Assembly (NCBI GenBank): GCA_903888485.1
Contig: CAISTS010000009.1
Location: 1 to 64,000 of the forward strand
From: an uncultured bacterium
GTDB lineage: Bacteria > Pseudomonadota > Alphaproteobacteria > Rhodospirillales > Rhodospirillaceae
Reading direction: 5' to 3'
DNA: 64,000 bases
Position 1 is the stretch's first letter, and every line of letters starts with the position of its first letter. Positions 19,121 through 30,475 of this stretch are shown piece by piece. The notes below the pieces were generated by a model. That model saw only the letters and a list, made by a program, of their open reading frames with translations. It was not told the origin of the DNA and did no database searches. Made by a program: the position numbers and the translations under genes.

Positions 19121-21294
19121 AAATCGTTAAGATCGTCGGCGGTGTTGTCGTCGCCCTGATCGCCGTCATAGTCGTCGTCCTGCTGACCGCCGACGTCAGC
19201 CAGTACAAGGGCGTCATTCAGGACCAAGCCAAGGCCGCCACCGGCCGCGAGGTCACCATCGGGGACATCAAGCTGTCCCTGTCCCTGACTCCCGCCATTG
19301 TCCTGACCGACATCACGGTCGCCAACGCCCCCTGGGGCAGCCGGCCCAAAATGCTGACCCTCAAGAGCGCCGAGGCCAGCACCCAGCTCATCCCGCTCCT
19401 GTTCGGCACCGTCAACATCAGCGGCCTGAAACTGGTGGACCCGGATGTGATCCTGGAGACCAACCCTCAAGGTAGAGGCAACTGGGAGTTCGACACCACC
19501 CAGCCGGCCGCTGGTGGCCCGGGTTCGTCCACACCGCTTAATGTCAGCGGCGTGACTGTCGAAGGGTTGAAGCTCGCTTACCGCGACGGCAAGACCAAGA
19601 GCACCGCGAGCCTCGCCGCCACCTCGGCCGAAGTCGATATCGAGGGGGCCCTGGCTGACATGATCATCCCTTCCGTCACCGTGAAGGGCGTCACCGGCAG
19701 CTACGCCGCCGGCGCGACCGCCGCCCAGGGTTCGGCGGGGGAGTTGACGCTGACCGCCGTTGGCCCGATCACCGACGTCAATCTCACCAGCCTGAAACTC
19801 AGTGACGTCAAAGGCAGCTTCAAGGATGGCCCGTCCACCACTGAAGGAACCGTCGGCACCCTGACCATGACCGGTGCGGCGCGCGCCGTCGGCCGCCGTT
19901 CTGCGTCGATGGATCCCGTTGCGGCGCTGAAGGCGCTGAACGTCAGCTCCATCGTGGTCGAGAAGGCCACCGCCGCCATGAAAGGCGGAGACGGCGCGAC
20001 GACCGCCACCATCGGTAAGATCGAAGCCCAAAGCAAAGGCCCCATCGGCAACCTCGGCATCACCAACCTTGTCGTCTCCGACGGCAAGCTGGTGCGCACG
20101 GGCGGCGGCGCGCTGGACGCCGAGATCACCACCCTCAGCCTCGATGCCGGCGGTAAGCTCAACCTCGCCGCCAAGGTCAGCGGCGGCGACGTCAAAGCCT
20201 CGGGCACGCTGGCGCCCATTGCCACGCTGGCCGCCCTGGACAAGGGCTTCCCGGCGAAGCTCGCCTTTGAGGGCATGGGGCTCAAGGGCAGCACGGATCT
20301 GACTGTGAATGTCGCCGGCCAGCGCTTGAGCGCACGCGGCGCCATCACCATCCCCGAACTCGACCTCTCGAAGTTCATCAAGCCGGCGCCGGCGAGCGAC
20401 AGGCTCTTCACCGACGAGCCGCTCCCCTGGGACAGTCTTTCATCGACGGCCGCCAACGTGAAGCTGTCCATTGGCAAGCTCACGCTGCCGAGCGGCCTCG
20501 TGCTGACGAACGTCGAGCTCCCCATCGACCTGAACGGCGGTCACCTCGTGGCCAATCCCGCGACATTCGCTGTCGCGGGCGGCACGGTCACCTCGAACCT
20601 GCAGATGAACGCCCGCGACAAGACCTTCGGACTGTCAACGCAGGCCAAGGGCCTGACGGCTGAGACCATCGCGCGCGAGATGAAAAAGGGCGACATGATC
20701 ACCCAGGGTCCGGTGGACCTCGCCATCAACGTCCGCGGCAGCGGCAATTCGACGCACGATATTGCCGCCAGCTTGAACGGCTCGGTCATCGCCGGCATGG
20801 GCGAGAGCCGCATCCGCAGCAACGCCCTTAACTTCATGGGTGGCGACATCCTCATGCAGGTGCTGGGTGCGGTAAATCCGGTCGGCAATAAGGACCCGTA
20901 CACCGTCGCGCGCTGCGGCGTGATCAACCTGCAGATCGCGAACGGGGTAGGGACCACCAACAACGGCATCGCCCTGGTCACCGACAAGATGCAGATGACC
21001 TCCAGCGGCACCGTCAACTTCGGCACCGAGCGGGTCGATCTTAACGTGCGCCCGCAAGCTACCGGGGGCATAGGTGTGGGTTTGGGTATGCTTGCCTCTG
21101 CGGTGCGCGTGCAGGGGCCTTTGGCGGCGCCCAGCATCGGCGTCGACAAGGCCGGAGCGGTCAAAACCCTCGGCACCTTGGGTGCGGCGCTGGCAACCGG
21201 CGGTCTCTCGGCCCTGGCGCAGGGCGCCAAAAGCCGGGTCGATGCGGGCGGTGATCCTTGCCAAACGGCACGCACCTGGCATTTGAAGAAGTAA
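19117..21294 (+). CDS. AsmA-family outer-membrane-biogenesis protein
   Basis: The 725-residue product has one N-terminal membrane anchor (VKIVGGVVVALIAVIVVVLL) and a long beta-rich periplasmic body. The AsmA N-terminal pattern is seen in GREVTIGDIKLSLSLTPAIVLTDITVANAPWGSRPKMLTL, and an AsmA C-terminal region runs from about residue 480 (ARDKTFGLSTQAKGLTAETIA) onward. AsmA proteins are thought to bridge the periplasm in lipid transport. The start overlaps the HAD stop by four bases. Confidence 0.9.
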   Translation: MKIVKIVGGVVVALIAVIVVVLLTADVSQYKGVIQDQAKAATGREVTIGDIKLSLSLTPAIVLTDITVANAPWGSRPKMLTLKSAEASTQLIPLLFGTVNISGLKLVDPDVILETNPQGRGNWEFDTTQPAAGGPGSSTPLNVSGVTVEGLKLAYRDGKTKSTASLAATSAEVDIEGALADMIIPSVTVKGVTGSYAAGATAAQGSAGELTLTAVGPITDVNLTSLKLSDVKGSFKDGPSTTEGTVGTLTMTGAARAVGRRSASMDPVAALKALNVSSIVVEKATAAMKGGDGATTATIGKIEAQSKGPIGNLGITNLVVSDGKLVRTGGGALDAEITTLSLDAGGKLNLAAKVSGGDVKASGTLAPIATLAALDKGFPAKLAFEGMGLKGSTDLTVNVAGQRLSARGAITIPELDLSKFIKPAPASDRLFTDEPLPWDSLSSTAANVKLSIGKLTLPSGLVLTNVELPIDLNGGHLVANPATFAVAGGTVTSNLQMNARDKTFGLSTQAKGLTAETIAREMKKGDMITQGPVDLAINVRGSGNSTHDIAASLNGSVIAGMGESRIRSNALNFMGGDILMQVLGAVNPVGNKDPYTVARCGVINLQIANGVGTTNNGIALVTDKMQMTSSGTVNFGTERVDLNVRPQATGGIGVGLGMLASAVRVQGPLAAPSIGVDKAGAVKTLGTLGAALATGGLSALAQGAKSRVDAGGDPCQTARTWHLKK

Positions 21295-21295
21295 C

Positions 21296-22045
21296 GTGGT
21301 CACCGATCCCAACGTCCTTGCGCGCGGCGGCCCGCCGCGGCCAAAAACCAAACGTGTCTATAAGACCGTGACCGTGGGCGAACAGGGCGGCGTCTTCCGC
21401 ATCCTGCTCGACGGCAAGCCGGTGATGACGCCGCTGCGTACGCCCGTAGCCACGCCGTTGCGCGCGCTGGCCGAGGCGGTCGCCGTCGAATGGGACGCGC
21501 AGAACCCCGACATCGACCCGGAGGCCATGCCCCTGACGCGCCTGGTCTCGACGCAGCTCGACCGCGTGACACCCCAACGTGAGCCGCTGATCGATGAGCT
21601 GATGAAGTACGCGCACGCCGATTTACTGTGTTACCGCGCCGCCCATCCGGCGGACCTGAAGGCACTCCACGATGCCATGTGGCAGCCGGTACTCGATTGG
21701 CTTGCAGGCAGCCACGGGGTTTCCCTGACGTGTGTGCACGGACTGATGCCCCACAGCCAGCCGCCGGCGAGTGTTTCGGCTTTGCGCGCGGTGATCTCGG
21801 CGCTGCCCGACGCACCCCTCACGGCGCTGCAGGCGACCGCCGCCATCACCAACTCGCTCGCGCTCGCGCTCGCGCTGACGCACGGACGCCTATCCGCCGC
21901 CGAAGTCTTCGCGGCGGCCTCGCTCGATGAGACTTATCAGATCGAACAGTGGGGCGAGGACACGCTCGCGACCGATCGCAGGCGCGCTATCGCTACCGAC
22001 CTCAATGCCATCGGCGAATATCTCAGACTGCTAAGACTGAATTAG
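21296..22045 (+). CDS. ATP12-family F1-ATPase assembly chaperone
   Basis: ATP12 proteins bind the alpha subunit of F1-ATPase before assembly; they occur in mitochondria and alphaproteobacteria. The 249-residue product has the KTVTVGEQGGVFRILLDGKPVMTPLRTP N-terminus, the MPLTRLVSTQLDRV segment and the C-terminal EVFAAASLDETYQIEQWGEDTLATDRR motif typical of the family. It starts at GTG 21296, one base after the AsmA stop. It ends the forward block. Confidence 0.94.
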   Translation: MVTDPNVLARGGPPRPKTKRVYKTVTVGEQGGVFRILLDGKPVMTPLRTPVATPLRALAEAVAVEWDAQNPDIDPEAMPLTRLVSTQLDRVTPQREPLIDELMKYAHADLLCYRAAHPADLKALHDAMWQPVLDWLAGSHGVSLTCVHGLMPHSQPPASVSALRAVISALPDAPLTALQATAAITNSLALALALTHGRLSAAEVFAAASLDETYQIEQWGEDTLATDRRRAIATDLNAIGEYLRLLRLN

Positions 22046-22182
22046 CGGGCGCCGCTGCGCGCCTGCATGCCCGACGGACGCACGGCGCGCACCGTGGGTT
22101 TAGCCGCCTGCGGGGCGGACTTGGTTCTCGTCGTTTTCGCCAATTTGGCGGCGAGCGATTTGGTTTTGGTTTTGACGGCCAT
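22042..22182 (-). CDS. Small Lys/Ala/Thr-rich basic protein (hypothetical)
   Basis: This 46-residue frame begins MAVKTKTKSLAAKLAKTT and ends RPSGMQARSGAR. It has no acidic residues, so it would be very basic, somewhat like histone H1-type or small nucleic-acid-binding peptides. An AGGGGGC lies four bases before the ATG. It overlaps the ATP12 end by four bases in a convergent arrangement and lies downstream of yciB. It could be spurious, since low-complexity frames arise by chance at this GC. Confidence 0.4.
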   Translation of the reverse strand: MAVKTKTKSLAAKLAKTTRTKSAPQAAKPTVRAVRPSGMQARSGAR

Positions 22183-22246
22183 TGTAGCCCCCTGGGTAAT
22201 TGCTGTTGTTTCCGGTTCCGTCCCGCCGGATCGCACGATTACACCT

Positions 22247-22849
22247 TTAATCCCTGAGTGTGTCTATATCGCTTTTCTTTTCGCCATCGTCCACGGGTTG
22301 GATCGAATGACGCAGGATGATCGGGAACAGCATGAACGTGAAAAGCAACGTCATCGGCATCACGCCGAAGACCTTGAAGTTCACCCAGATGTCCGTGGGG
22401 TAGTTGCGCCAGACGAATTCGTTGACCGCGGCGAGCAACAGGAAGAACCCGATCCAGGCTCGCGTCAGCAGGAGCCATCCGCGGTCCGTAAGTTGAAACG
22501 CCGATTCCAGCAGGAGCTTGATGAAAAGTCGTCCAGTGACAAGGCCGATGAACAGGATCGTCGCGAACAACAGGTTGACGATGGTCGGCTTGAGCTTGAT
22601 GAAAAGATCGTCGGCCAAGTACAGGGTCAGGCCGCCGAAGATCAGCACGAACACGGCGGTGACCAGCGGCATGATAGGAATAGTGCGCGCGATACCATAG
22701 GAAACGAGCAACGCCACGACCGTCGCGCCCATGAAGGCCGCCGTGCCGGCGAAGATGCCGAAGGCGGTGTTGACGCCAAAAAACACTCCGAGCGGCCCCA
22801 TCTCGAGGAGGAGCTTCAGAAGCGGGTGCAGTTTACGGGTTTCGGCCAT
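22247..22849 (-). CDS. yciB: Septation protein A / YciB-family inner-membrane protein
   Basis: YciB is a small polytopic membrane protein linked to cell-envelope synthesis and division. The 200-residue product begins MAETRKLHPLLKLLLEMGPLGVFFGVN, has five hydrophobic segments, and holds the typical GLVTGRLFIKLLLESAFQLTDRGWLLLTRAWIGFF and NEFVWRNYPTDIWVNFKVFG. No clear ribosome binding site precedes the ATG. The frame extends far upstream as a shadow of the CoA-transferase gene. Confidence 0.93.
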   Translation of the reverse strand: MAETRKLHPLLKLLLEMGPLGVFFGVNTAFGIFAGTAAFMGATVVALLVSYGIARTIPIMPLVTAVFVLIFGGLTLYLADDLFIKLKPTIVNLLFATILFIGLVTGRLFIKLLLESAFQLTDRGWLLLTRAWIGFFLLLAAVNEFVWRNYPTDIWVNFKVFGVMPMTLLFTFMLFPIILRHSIQPVDDGEKKSDIDTLRD

Positions 22850-22951
22850 GGACTTTGGTATAGCCGCGCTTCCCGGCGGCGTCGATGCACGTTTTCTGAC
22901 ACCGGTGCCAAGTCCTGTAATAGTCTGTAAAACTCGAGCTTTGGGGAGGGG

Positions 22952-24163
22952 ATCATCTCCGAGAACAGATCGCTGCCGCTGGAAGGCATCCGTGTGCTCG
23001 ACCTCAGTCGGGCGCTGTCCGGGCCCTTTTGCACCATGATCCTCGGTGACCTCGGCGCCGACATCATCAAGATCGAACCGACGCCCGACGGCGATCTCAT
23101 CCGCGCCTGGGGACCTTTCGACCGCGGCGAAAGCGTCTACTACCTTTCGACCAACCACAATAAACGAAGTCTGGGCGTCGACTTCCGCAACCCCAAGGGC
23201 CTCGCGCTCTTGCGGGACCTTGCGCTGAAGTCGGACGTGGTCGTCGAGAACTTCCGACCCGGCGCCATGGCGTCCATGGGCATGGACCCGCAACAGCTCT
23301 TCAAGGAAAACGCGCGCCTGGTCATCGGCAGCATCAGCGGCTTCGGCAGCGCGGGGCCGCTCTCGCAGCAGCCGGGCTTCGATCAGATCGCCCAAGGTTA
23401 TTCTGGCCTGATGAGCTTTACCGGCGAAAAGCCCGAAGGCACGCGTGTAGGTATCGCCATAGGCGACCTCACCGCCGGTATGTGGCTCGCCATTGCGATA
23501 CTCTCGGCGCTGGTCGCACGTGGCCGCGATGGCAGGGGCCAGATCGTCGAGACATCGTTGCTGGCCGGGCTCATGGGCATCCTCAGCGTACAAGGCCAGC
23601 GCTATTTGAGCCTCGGCGAGATCGCCAAGCCCACCGGCAATGTGCATCCGGTCATCTCTCCTTACGGCATCTTCCGCACCAAGGACGGCAACCTCAACAT
23701 TGGCGCGGCGACGCAGAAGATGTTCCTGCAGCTGTGCGATGTCGTCGGTCTGCCGGAACTGAAGACTGATCCGCGCTTCCTCGACAACGCGCGGCGCGTG
23801 CAGGTGCGCGAGGTGCTGCGCGATCTCCTCGAAGAGAAACTGATCACGCGCACGCGCGCCGAATGGACCAAGGACCTGGTGGCCGTCGGCATTCCGGCCG
23901 GACCGATCAACAACGTCGGCGAGGCTTTCGCCGAGGAACAGGCTCAGTTCCTGAAAATCATCGAAGAGATCCGTCATCCTTTGCTGCAGACCATGAAGCA
24001 GGTGACGGTGCCCATCGCGACCAACGACTTCACCGGTGCGCGCATCACGCGCCCGCCGCCGCTGTTCGCCGAACACAGCCGCGAGGTGCTCGCGAGCTAT
24101 GGTTATGGCGCTAGCGCTATCGATGAACTCGTCGCCGCCGGAGCGGTGACGCAGCGGTCTTAG
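22952..24163 (+). CDS. CaiB/BaiF (family III) CoA-transferase; start codon uncertain
   Basis: Family III CoA-transferases move CoA between acyl groups. Homology begins at SLPLEGIRVLDLSRALSGPFCTMILGDLGADIIKIEP, upstream of the first normal start (GTG 22994). In frame between the stop at 22928 and 22994 there is no ATG, GTG or TTG; a strong GGGGAGGGG (22943-22950) is followed by ATC ATC. I place the start at ATC 22952 tentatively; CTG 22973 or 22979 or GTG 22994 are alternatives. The usual catalytic Asp of the VDxS motif is Glu here (VETSLLAG). It is followed by the carboxylase genes after 183 bases. Confidence 0.8.
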   Translation: MISENRSLPLEGIRVLDLSRALSGPFCTMILGDLGADIIKIEPTPDGDLIRAWGPFDRGESVYYLSTNHNKRSLGVDFRNPKGLALLRDLALKSDVVVENFRPGAMASMGMDPQQLFKENARLVIGSISGFGSAGPLSQQPGFDQIAQGYSGLMSFTGEKPEGTRVGIAIGDLTAGMWLAIAILSALVARGRDGRGQIVETSLLAGLMGILSVQGQRYLSLGEIAKPTGNVHPVISPYGIFRTKDGNLNIGAATQKMFLQLCDVVGLPELKTDPRFLDNARRVQVREVLRDLLEEKLITRTRAEWTKDLVAVGIPAGPINNVGEAFAEEQAQFLKIIEEIRHPLLQTMKQVTVPIATNDFTGARITRPPPLFAEHSREVLASYGYGASAIDELVAAGAVTQRS

Positions 24164-24346
24164 TACTTCGTCCGTAATATGGAACTTTGGCGCGGGCGCA
24201 TTGCGTAATCGGCGCTTTTTACGGTTGCGGCGCACTGGAATACCGCCGTAAATCCATATACATACTGCTCGCGCGCGCGGCATCGTCGCTAAGTCCGCGC
24301 GGTTTGCTATGTTAGACAAAAGTTCCTTAAGGGGAGCCGGCACGGC
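24164..24346 (+). promoter_or_regulatory. Non-coding gap upstream of pccB
   Basis: This 183-base gap contains an inverted repeat TTTACGG (24218-24224) and CCGTAAA (24246-24252), 21 bases apart, and an alternating GC stretch near 24270-24280. No clear -35/-10 pair was found. AAGGGGAGCC before 24347 is the pccB ribosome binding site. It probably holds the promoter of the carboxylase operon. Confidence 0.4.
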
Positions 24347-25879
24347 ATGAGAGAGATCATCCAAAGGCTCGACGAAAAGCGGGCGGCCGCCCGCCTCGGC
24401 GGCGGTCAAAAGCGCATCGACACCCAGCACAGCAAAGGCAAGCTGTCGGCCCGTGAGCGCGTCGAACTCTTGTTCGACGAAGGCTCCTTCGAAGAATGGG
24501 ACATGTTCGTCGAGCACCGTTGTGTCGATTTCGGCATGAACGAGCAGACAGTGCCTGGCGACGGCGTCGTTACTGGCTACGGCACCGTCAATGGCCGGCC
24601 CATGTTCGTCTTCAGCCAGGACTTCACCGTGTTCGGCGGCTCGCTCTCCGAGTCCCACGCCAAGAAAATTCTGAAGGTGATGGAAAAGGCCGTACAGGTC
24701 GGCGCGCCGGTCATCGGCCTTAATGACTCCGGCGGCGCACGCATTCAGGAAGGTGTGAACTCACTCGCCGGTTACGCCGACGTATTCCTGCAGAACGTGC
24801 TGGCTTCGGGCGTCGTCCCGCAGATCTCCATGGTCATGGGCCCCTGTGCCGGCGGCGCGGTGTACTCGCCCGCCATGACCGACTTCATCTTCATGGTGAA
24901 GGACACCAGCTACATGTTCGTCACCGGTCCCGACGTGGTGAAGACCGTGACCCATGAATCGGTGACCCAAGAGCAGCTCGGCGGCGCCATGACGCATGCG
25001 GGCCGTTCGGGCGTGGCCGACGGCGCTTTCGAGAACGACGTCGAGGCGCTGATCCAGCTGCGCCGCTTCATCGACTTCCTGCCTCTCAATAACAAAGAGA
25101 AGCCGCCGGTGGTTGCCTCCAGCGATCCGCCGGACCGCGAGGACTTCTCGCTTGATACCCTTATACCCGACAATCCCAACAAGCCTTACGACATGAAGGA
25201 GCTGCTCCTCAAAGTCTTGGACGAGGGGGATTTCTTCGAGGTGGGCGAGCACTTCGCCAAGAACATGATCGTCGGCTTCGGCCGCATGGAAGGCTCGACC
25301 GTCGGCATCGTCGCCAACCAGCCGATGGTGCTGGCCGGGTGCCTAGACATCGACTCAAGCCGCAAGGCCGCGCGCTTTGTGCGCTTCTGCGACTGCTTCA
25401 ATATTCCGATCATCACGTTCGTCGACGTGCCGGGCTTCCTGCCGGGCACGAACCAGGAATACAACGCCATCATCAAGCATGGTGCCAAGCTCCTGTTCGC
25501 CTTCGCCGAAGCCACCGTGCCGAAGGTCACCGTCATCACCCGCAAGGCTTACGGCGGCGCTTATGACGTGATGAGCTCCAAGCACATTCGCGGCGATGTG
25601 AATTTCGCCTGGCCCACGGCCGAGATCGCGGTCATGGGCCCCAAGGGCGCAGTGGAGATTATCTTCCGCCAGGACATCGGCGATGCCAAGAAGATCGCCG
25701 AGCGCACCAAGGAGTACCAGGAGCGCTTCGCCAACCCCTTCAAGGCGGCCAGCTTCGGCTTCATTGATGACGTCATCATGCCGCACGCCACACGCGGGCG
25801 CATCTGCCGCTCGCTGCAACTGCTGAAAACCAAGGACATTAAAAATCCTTGGAAGAAGCACGACAACATTCCGCTTTAA
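24347..25879 (+). CDS. pccB: Propionyl-CoA carboxylase, beta (carboxyltransferase) subunit
   Basis: The beta subunit moves the carboxyl group from biotin to propionyl-CoA, giving methylmalonyl-CoA. The 510-residue product is full length, starting with the [38 protein letters not shown] helix pair and containing the oxyanion-forming glycine stretches [18 protein letters not shown] and [19 protein letters not shown]. It lies 12 bases before the biotin-carrying subunit, so the two are co-expressed. Acetyl-CoA specificity is less likely given the closeness to PccB. Confidence 0.95.
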   Translation: MREIIQRLDEKRAAARLGGGQKRIDTQHSKGKLSARERVELLFDEGSFEEWDMFVEHRCVDFGMNEQTVPGDGVVTGYGTVNGRPMFVFSQDFTVFGGSLSESHAKKILKVMEKAVQVGAPVIGLNDSGGARIQEGVNSLAGYADVFLQNVLASGVVPQISMVMGPCAGGAVYSPAMTDFIFMVKDTSYMFVTGPDVVKTVTHESVTQEQLGGAMTHAGRSGVADGAFENDVEALIQLRRFIDFLPLNNKEKPPVVASSDPPDREDFSLDTLIPDNPNKPYDMKELLLKVLDEGDFFEVGEHFAKNMIVGFGRMEGSTVGIVANQPMVLAGCLDIDSSRKAARFVRFCDCFNIPIITFVDVPGFLPGTNQEYNAIIKHGAKLLFAFAEATVPKVTVITRKAYGGAYDVMSSKHIRGDVNFAWPTAEIAVMGPKGAVEIIFRQDIGDAKKIAERTKEYQERFANPFKAASFGFIDDVIMPHATRGRICRSLQLLKTKDIKNPWKKHDNIPL

Positions 25880-25891
25880 GGCCGGCGACCC

Positions 25892-27910
<2,019 letters not shown>

Positions 27911-27928
27911 CAATGCGCCGCAGGTTTT

Positions 27929-27962
27929 TATAATCGGACCCTTCTAGAAAGAAGGGTTCCCG
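27929..27962 (+). promoter_or_regulatory. TATAAT box and hairpin covering the ribosome binding site of the aldehyde dehydrogenase
   Basis: A perfect TATAAT (27929-27934) is followed by ACCCTTCT (27938-27945) and AGAAGGGT (27950-27957), an 8-bp stem with a four-base loop. The 3' arm contains AGAAGG, the ribosome binding site for ATG 27963. The stem could block translation until opened. A matching -35 was not evident. Confidence 0.45.
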
Positions 27963-29393
27963 ATGACCACTTACCAGCCGGCGCTCTATATCAACGGCAC
28001 GTTCCGCACCGAGGCCAAGACCTCAGGCGCTGTACTCAATCCCGCCACGGGCGAGACGATCGGCAAGGTACCCTTCGCCGATGCCGGCGCGCTGGATGAA
28101 GCCATCGCCGCCGCAGAGAAGGCGTTCCCGGCCTGGGCTGCCATGCCGGCCTATGACCGCGGCGCGATCCTGAGGAAGGCCGCCGGTCTGGTGCGCGAGC
28201 GCGTCAAGGACCTCGCGCGTATCCTGACCCTGGAGCAAGGCAAGGTCTTTGCCGAAGCGCGCGGCGAGCTCTTGGCCTCCGCTGAGATATTCGAGTGGTA
28301 CGCCGAGGAAGCGCGGCGCAACTACGGCCGTCTGGTGCCGCCGCGCCAGGCCGGTATGCGCCAGATGGTGATCGGTGAACCCGTCGGCCCGGCGGCGGCT
28401 TTCACGCCCTGGAATTTCCCCGCGCTCACGCCGACCCGCAAGATCGCCGGTGCCCTCGCAGCCGGCTGCACGCTGATCCTGAAGGCCGCCGAGGAAACGC
28501 CGGGCACCGCCTTTGAACTTGTGCGCGCTTGCGCTGATGCCGGCCTTCCGGCGGGCGTGCTCAATCTTGTGTTCGGCGATCCGGCACAGGTGTCCAAACA
28601 CCTCATCGGCTCGCCGGCGATCCGCAAGATCTCATTCACAGGCTCGGTCGCAGTGGGCAAGGAGCTGACCCGCCTTTCAGCCCAGCATCTCCAGCGCACC
28701 ACCATGGAACTCGGCGGCCACGCGCCGGTAATCGTCTGCGCCGACTTCGATCCCGATCTTGCGGGGAAGGTGGCGGCGGCGGGCAAGTATAGGAATGCCG
28801 GTCAGGTCTGCGTCTCGCCCAGCCGCTTCTTTGTGCACGAGAGCATCTTCGAGAAATTCACCGACCGCTTTGTCGCTTACGCCAAAGGCCTCAAGGTGGG
28901 CGATGGCCTCGCCGAAGGCACGACCATGGGTCCGCTGGCCAATGACCGTCGCTTGCAAGCCATGGACAAGTTCGTCGCCGACGCCAAGGCGCGCGGCGGC
29001 CAAGTGCGAACGGGCGGCGCGCGCATCGGCAATCGCGGCTTCTTCTTCGAGCCTACGGTCGTGACCGGCATCGCCGACGATGCCATGCTGATGACCACCG
29101 AGCCCTTTGGTCCCATCGCGCCCATCGTGCCCTTCAAAGAAGTGGACGAGGTGATCGCGCGCGCCAACAACATCTCGGTGGGCTTGGCCGGCTACGCCTT
29201 CACCAAGAATACGACGGTCGCGGAGAAGCTCGCCTCCGGCGTACGCGTGGGCATGCTCGGCATCAATACCCTCAACATCGCCAGCACCGAGACGCCTTTC
29301 GGCGGAGTCAAGGAAAGCGGCAGCGGCTCCGAAGGCGGCATCGAGGGTCTTGAAGCCTATCTCGAAATCAAGCTGGTCTCGATCCTGGGCTAG
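27963..29393 (+). CDS. NAD(P)-dependent aldehyde dehydrogenase, succinate-semialdehyde type
   Basis: This enzyme oxidises an aldehyde to the acid. The 476-residue product shows the family order: LYINGTF start, PWNFPALTPTRKIAGALAAGC nucleotide-binding region, FTGSVAVGKEL, general base Glu249 (MELGGHAP) and nucleophile Cys283 (NAGQVCVSPSRF). The R-x-S spacing after Cys resembles GabD/SSADH. The substrate is inferred: succinate semialdehyde is likeliest, with glutarate semialdehyde or other aldehydes possible. It lies 52 bases after pccA. Confidence 0.9.
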   Translation: MTTYQPALYINGTFRTEAKTSGAVLNPATGETIGKVPFADAGALDEAIAAAEKAFPAWAAMPAYDRGAILRKAAGLVRERVKDLARILTLEQGKVFAEARGELLASAEIFEWYAEEARRNYGRLVPPRQAGMRQMVIGEPVGPAAAFTPWNFPALTPTRKIAGALAAGCTLILKAAEETPGTAFELVRACADAGLPAGVLNLVFGDPAQVSKHLIGSPAIRKISFTGSVAVGKELTRLSAQHLQRTTMELGGHAPVIVCADFDPDLAGKVAAAGKYRNAGQVCVSPSRFFVHESIFEKFTDRFVAYAKGLKVGDGLAEGTTMGPLANDRRLQAMDKFVADAKARGGQVRTGGARIGNRGFFFEPTVVTGIADDAMLMTTEPFGPIAPIVPFKEVDEVIARANNISVGLAGYAFTKNTTVAEKLASGVRVGMLGINTLNIASTETPFGGVKESGSGSEGGIEGLEAYLEIKLVSILG

Positions 29394-29394
29394 C

Positions 29395-30453
29395 CTATTC
29401 GAGGTACTTTGCCCGCAGCTTGACGATGTCGGCGCGGTCGACGCCAACTTCCTTGGCGAGATAGACCTCGACGCTGCCCCACTTCTCGTCGATTTCCGCC
29501 AGCGCCTGTTCCAGGAACGCGTGACCTTGCGCGTCCTTCAGGACCGTTGGCTTCGCTAAGGCGGGATCGCGTTGGAAGCTCGCGATGTACTTCATTGCCG
29601 GGGTCGACATGGCGTCCGGGTCCATCTTCACGGTCTCGAACTGCGGGCGGCGATAGGTCGTCGAGAGGTGATAGTCGGCAAAGATCACGTCGCGCGGCAC
29701 GCCGAGGGCGCTGAGGATGAGCGCGGTTGCAAAACCCGTGCGGTCCTGGCCGGCGGAGCAGTTGTAGACCACCGTCGTGCCGTCCTCGGCTAGCTTGGCG
29801 AACAGCGCGCGTAACTGCGGGGCGAGCAGCGTCGGCATGTTGCGGTAGGTGCGCCCGAGATTTGACGTGTCGATCTTCATCTGGGGGCCCATCAGGCGCG
29901 TCATCGAATAGCCGATGGCGGTGTAGGTGACGTCTTCGATCTTTGACGGGGCCAGCACACGCTCTTCGCTGGAACGCAGGTCAACCATATCGGTGAGTGC
30001 GAGGCGCTTGATGCGCGCGAGGTCGGCGTCCGTCAGCACCGGCGTGCCGCCAGAGCGGAACATCATGCCCCAGCGCACGTGTTTTCCGCCGGCCGCTGGA
30101 TAACCGCCGAGGTCACGAAAGTTCGAACCTTGCTCCAGCGGCAAAACGCGTTCGGCGACTTCGGTGACGGCGCCGTCACGCGAGTCGACGAGGTAGAAGT
30201 AGGGGCGGGCAGTGGGGTCGACGCTGATCTCAACGCGGCCCTTCTTGTTGTCGTCGGCGATCAATTTCCCCCCGGTGACGCCGGCATCGGCTTTATCGGC
30301 CATATAGACATCGACGGCGGTGGTGCCTGTCCACGCGATGGCAACTTTGTCGGCCGCCACGCGTTCGACTTTTTCGTCAGCCACACGGCACCAAGCACTG
30401 CTGCTGATGCTGAGGACGGCGACGGACGTAACCAACGCAACTTTGAGCTTCAT
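29395..30453 (-). CDS. Secreted tyrosine-type phosphatase (Y_phosphatase3 / MptpB-like)
   Basis: The 352-residue product has an N-terminal signal (VALVTSVAVLSISSSAWC) and a late region with the Cys-x5-Arg phosphatase loop, NCSAGQDRTG, Cys232 and Arg238. SNFRDLGGYPAAGG and FRSGGTPVLTDADLARI upstream are the family hallmarks. It probably acts in the periplasm or outside, perhaps on phosphotyrosine or phosphoinositide. AGGAGA sits before ATG 30453. The gene follows the receptor at 30476-32779 by 22 bases on the same strand, so the two are probably an operon. Confidence 0.9.
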   Translation of the reverse strand: MKLKVALVTSVAVLSISSSAWCRVADEKVERVAADKVAIAWTGTTAVDVYMADKADAGVTGGKLIADDNKKGRVEISVDPTARPYFYLVDSRDGAVTEVAERVLPLEQGSNFRDLGGYPAAGGKHVRWGMMFRSGGTPVLTDADLARIKRLALTDMVDLRSSEERVLAPSKIEDVTYTAIGYSMTRLMGPQMKIDTSNLGRTYRNMPTLLAPQLRALFAKLAEDGTTVVYNCSAGQDRTGFATALILSALGVPRDVIFADYHLSTTYRRPQFETVKMDPDAMSTPAMKYIASFQRDPALAKPTVLKDAQGHAFLEQALAEIDEKWGSVEVYLAKEVGVDRADIVKLRAKYLE

Positions 30454-30475
30454 GATGAGTCTCCTGCTGTCGAGG

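Noticed and set aside
22850-24658. 600-codon upstream extension of the yciB frame
   Set aside because: It is antisense to the CoA-transferase and pccB genes; the YciB homology begins only at MAETRKLHP.
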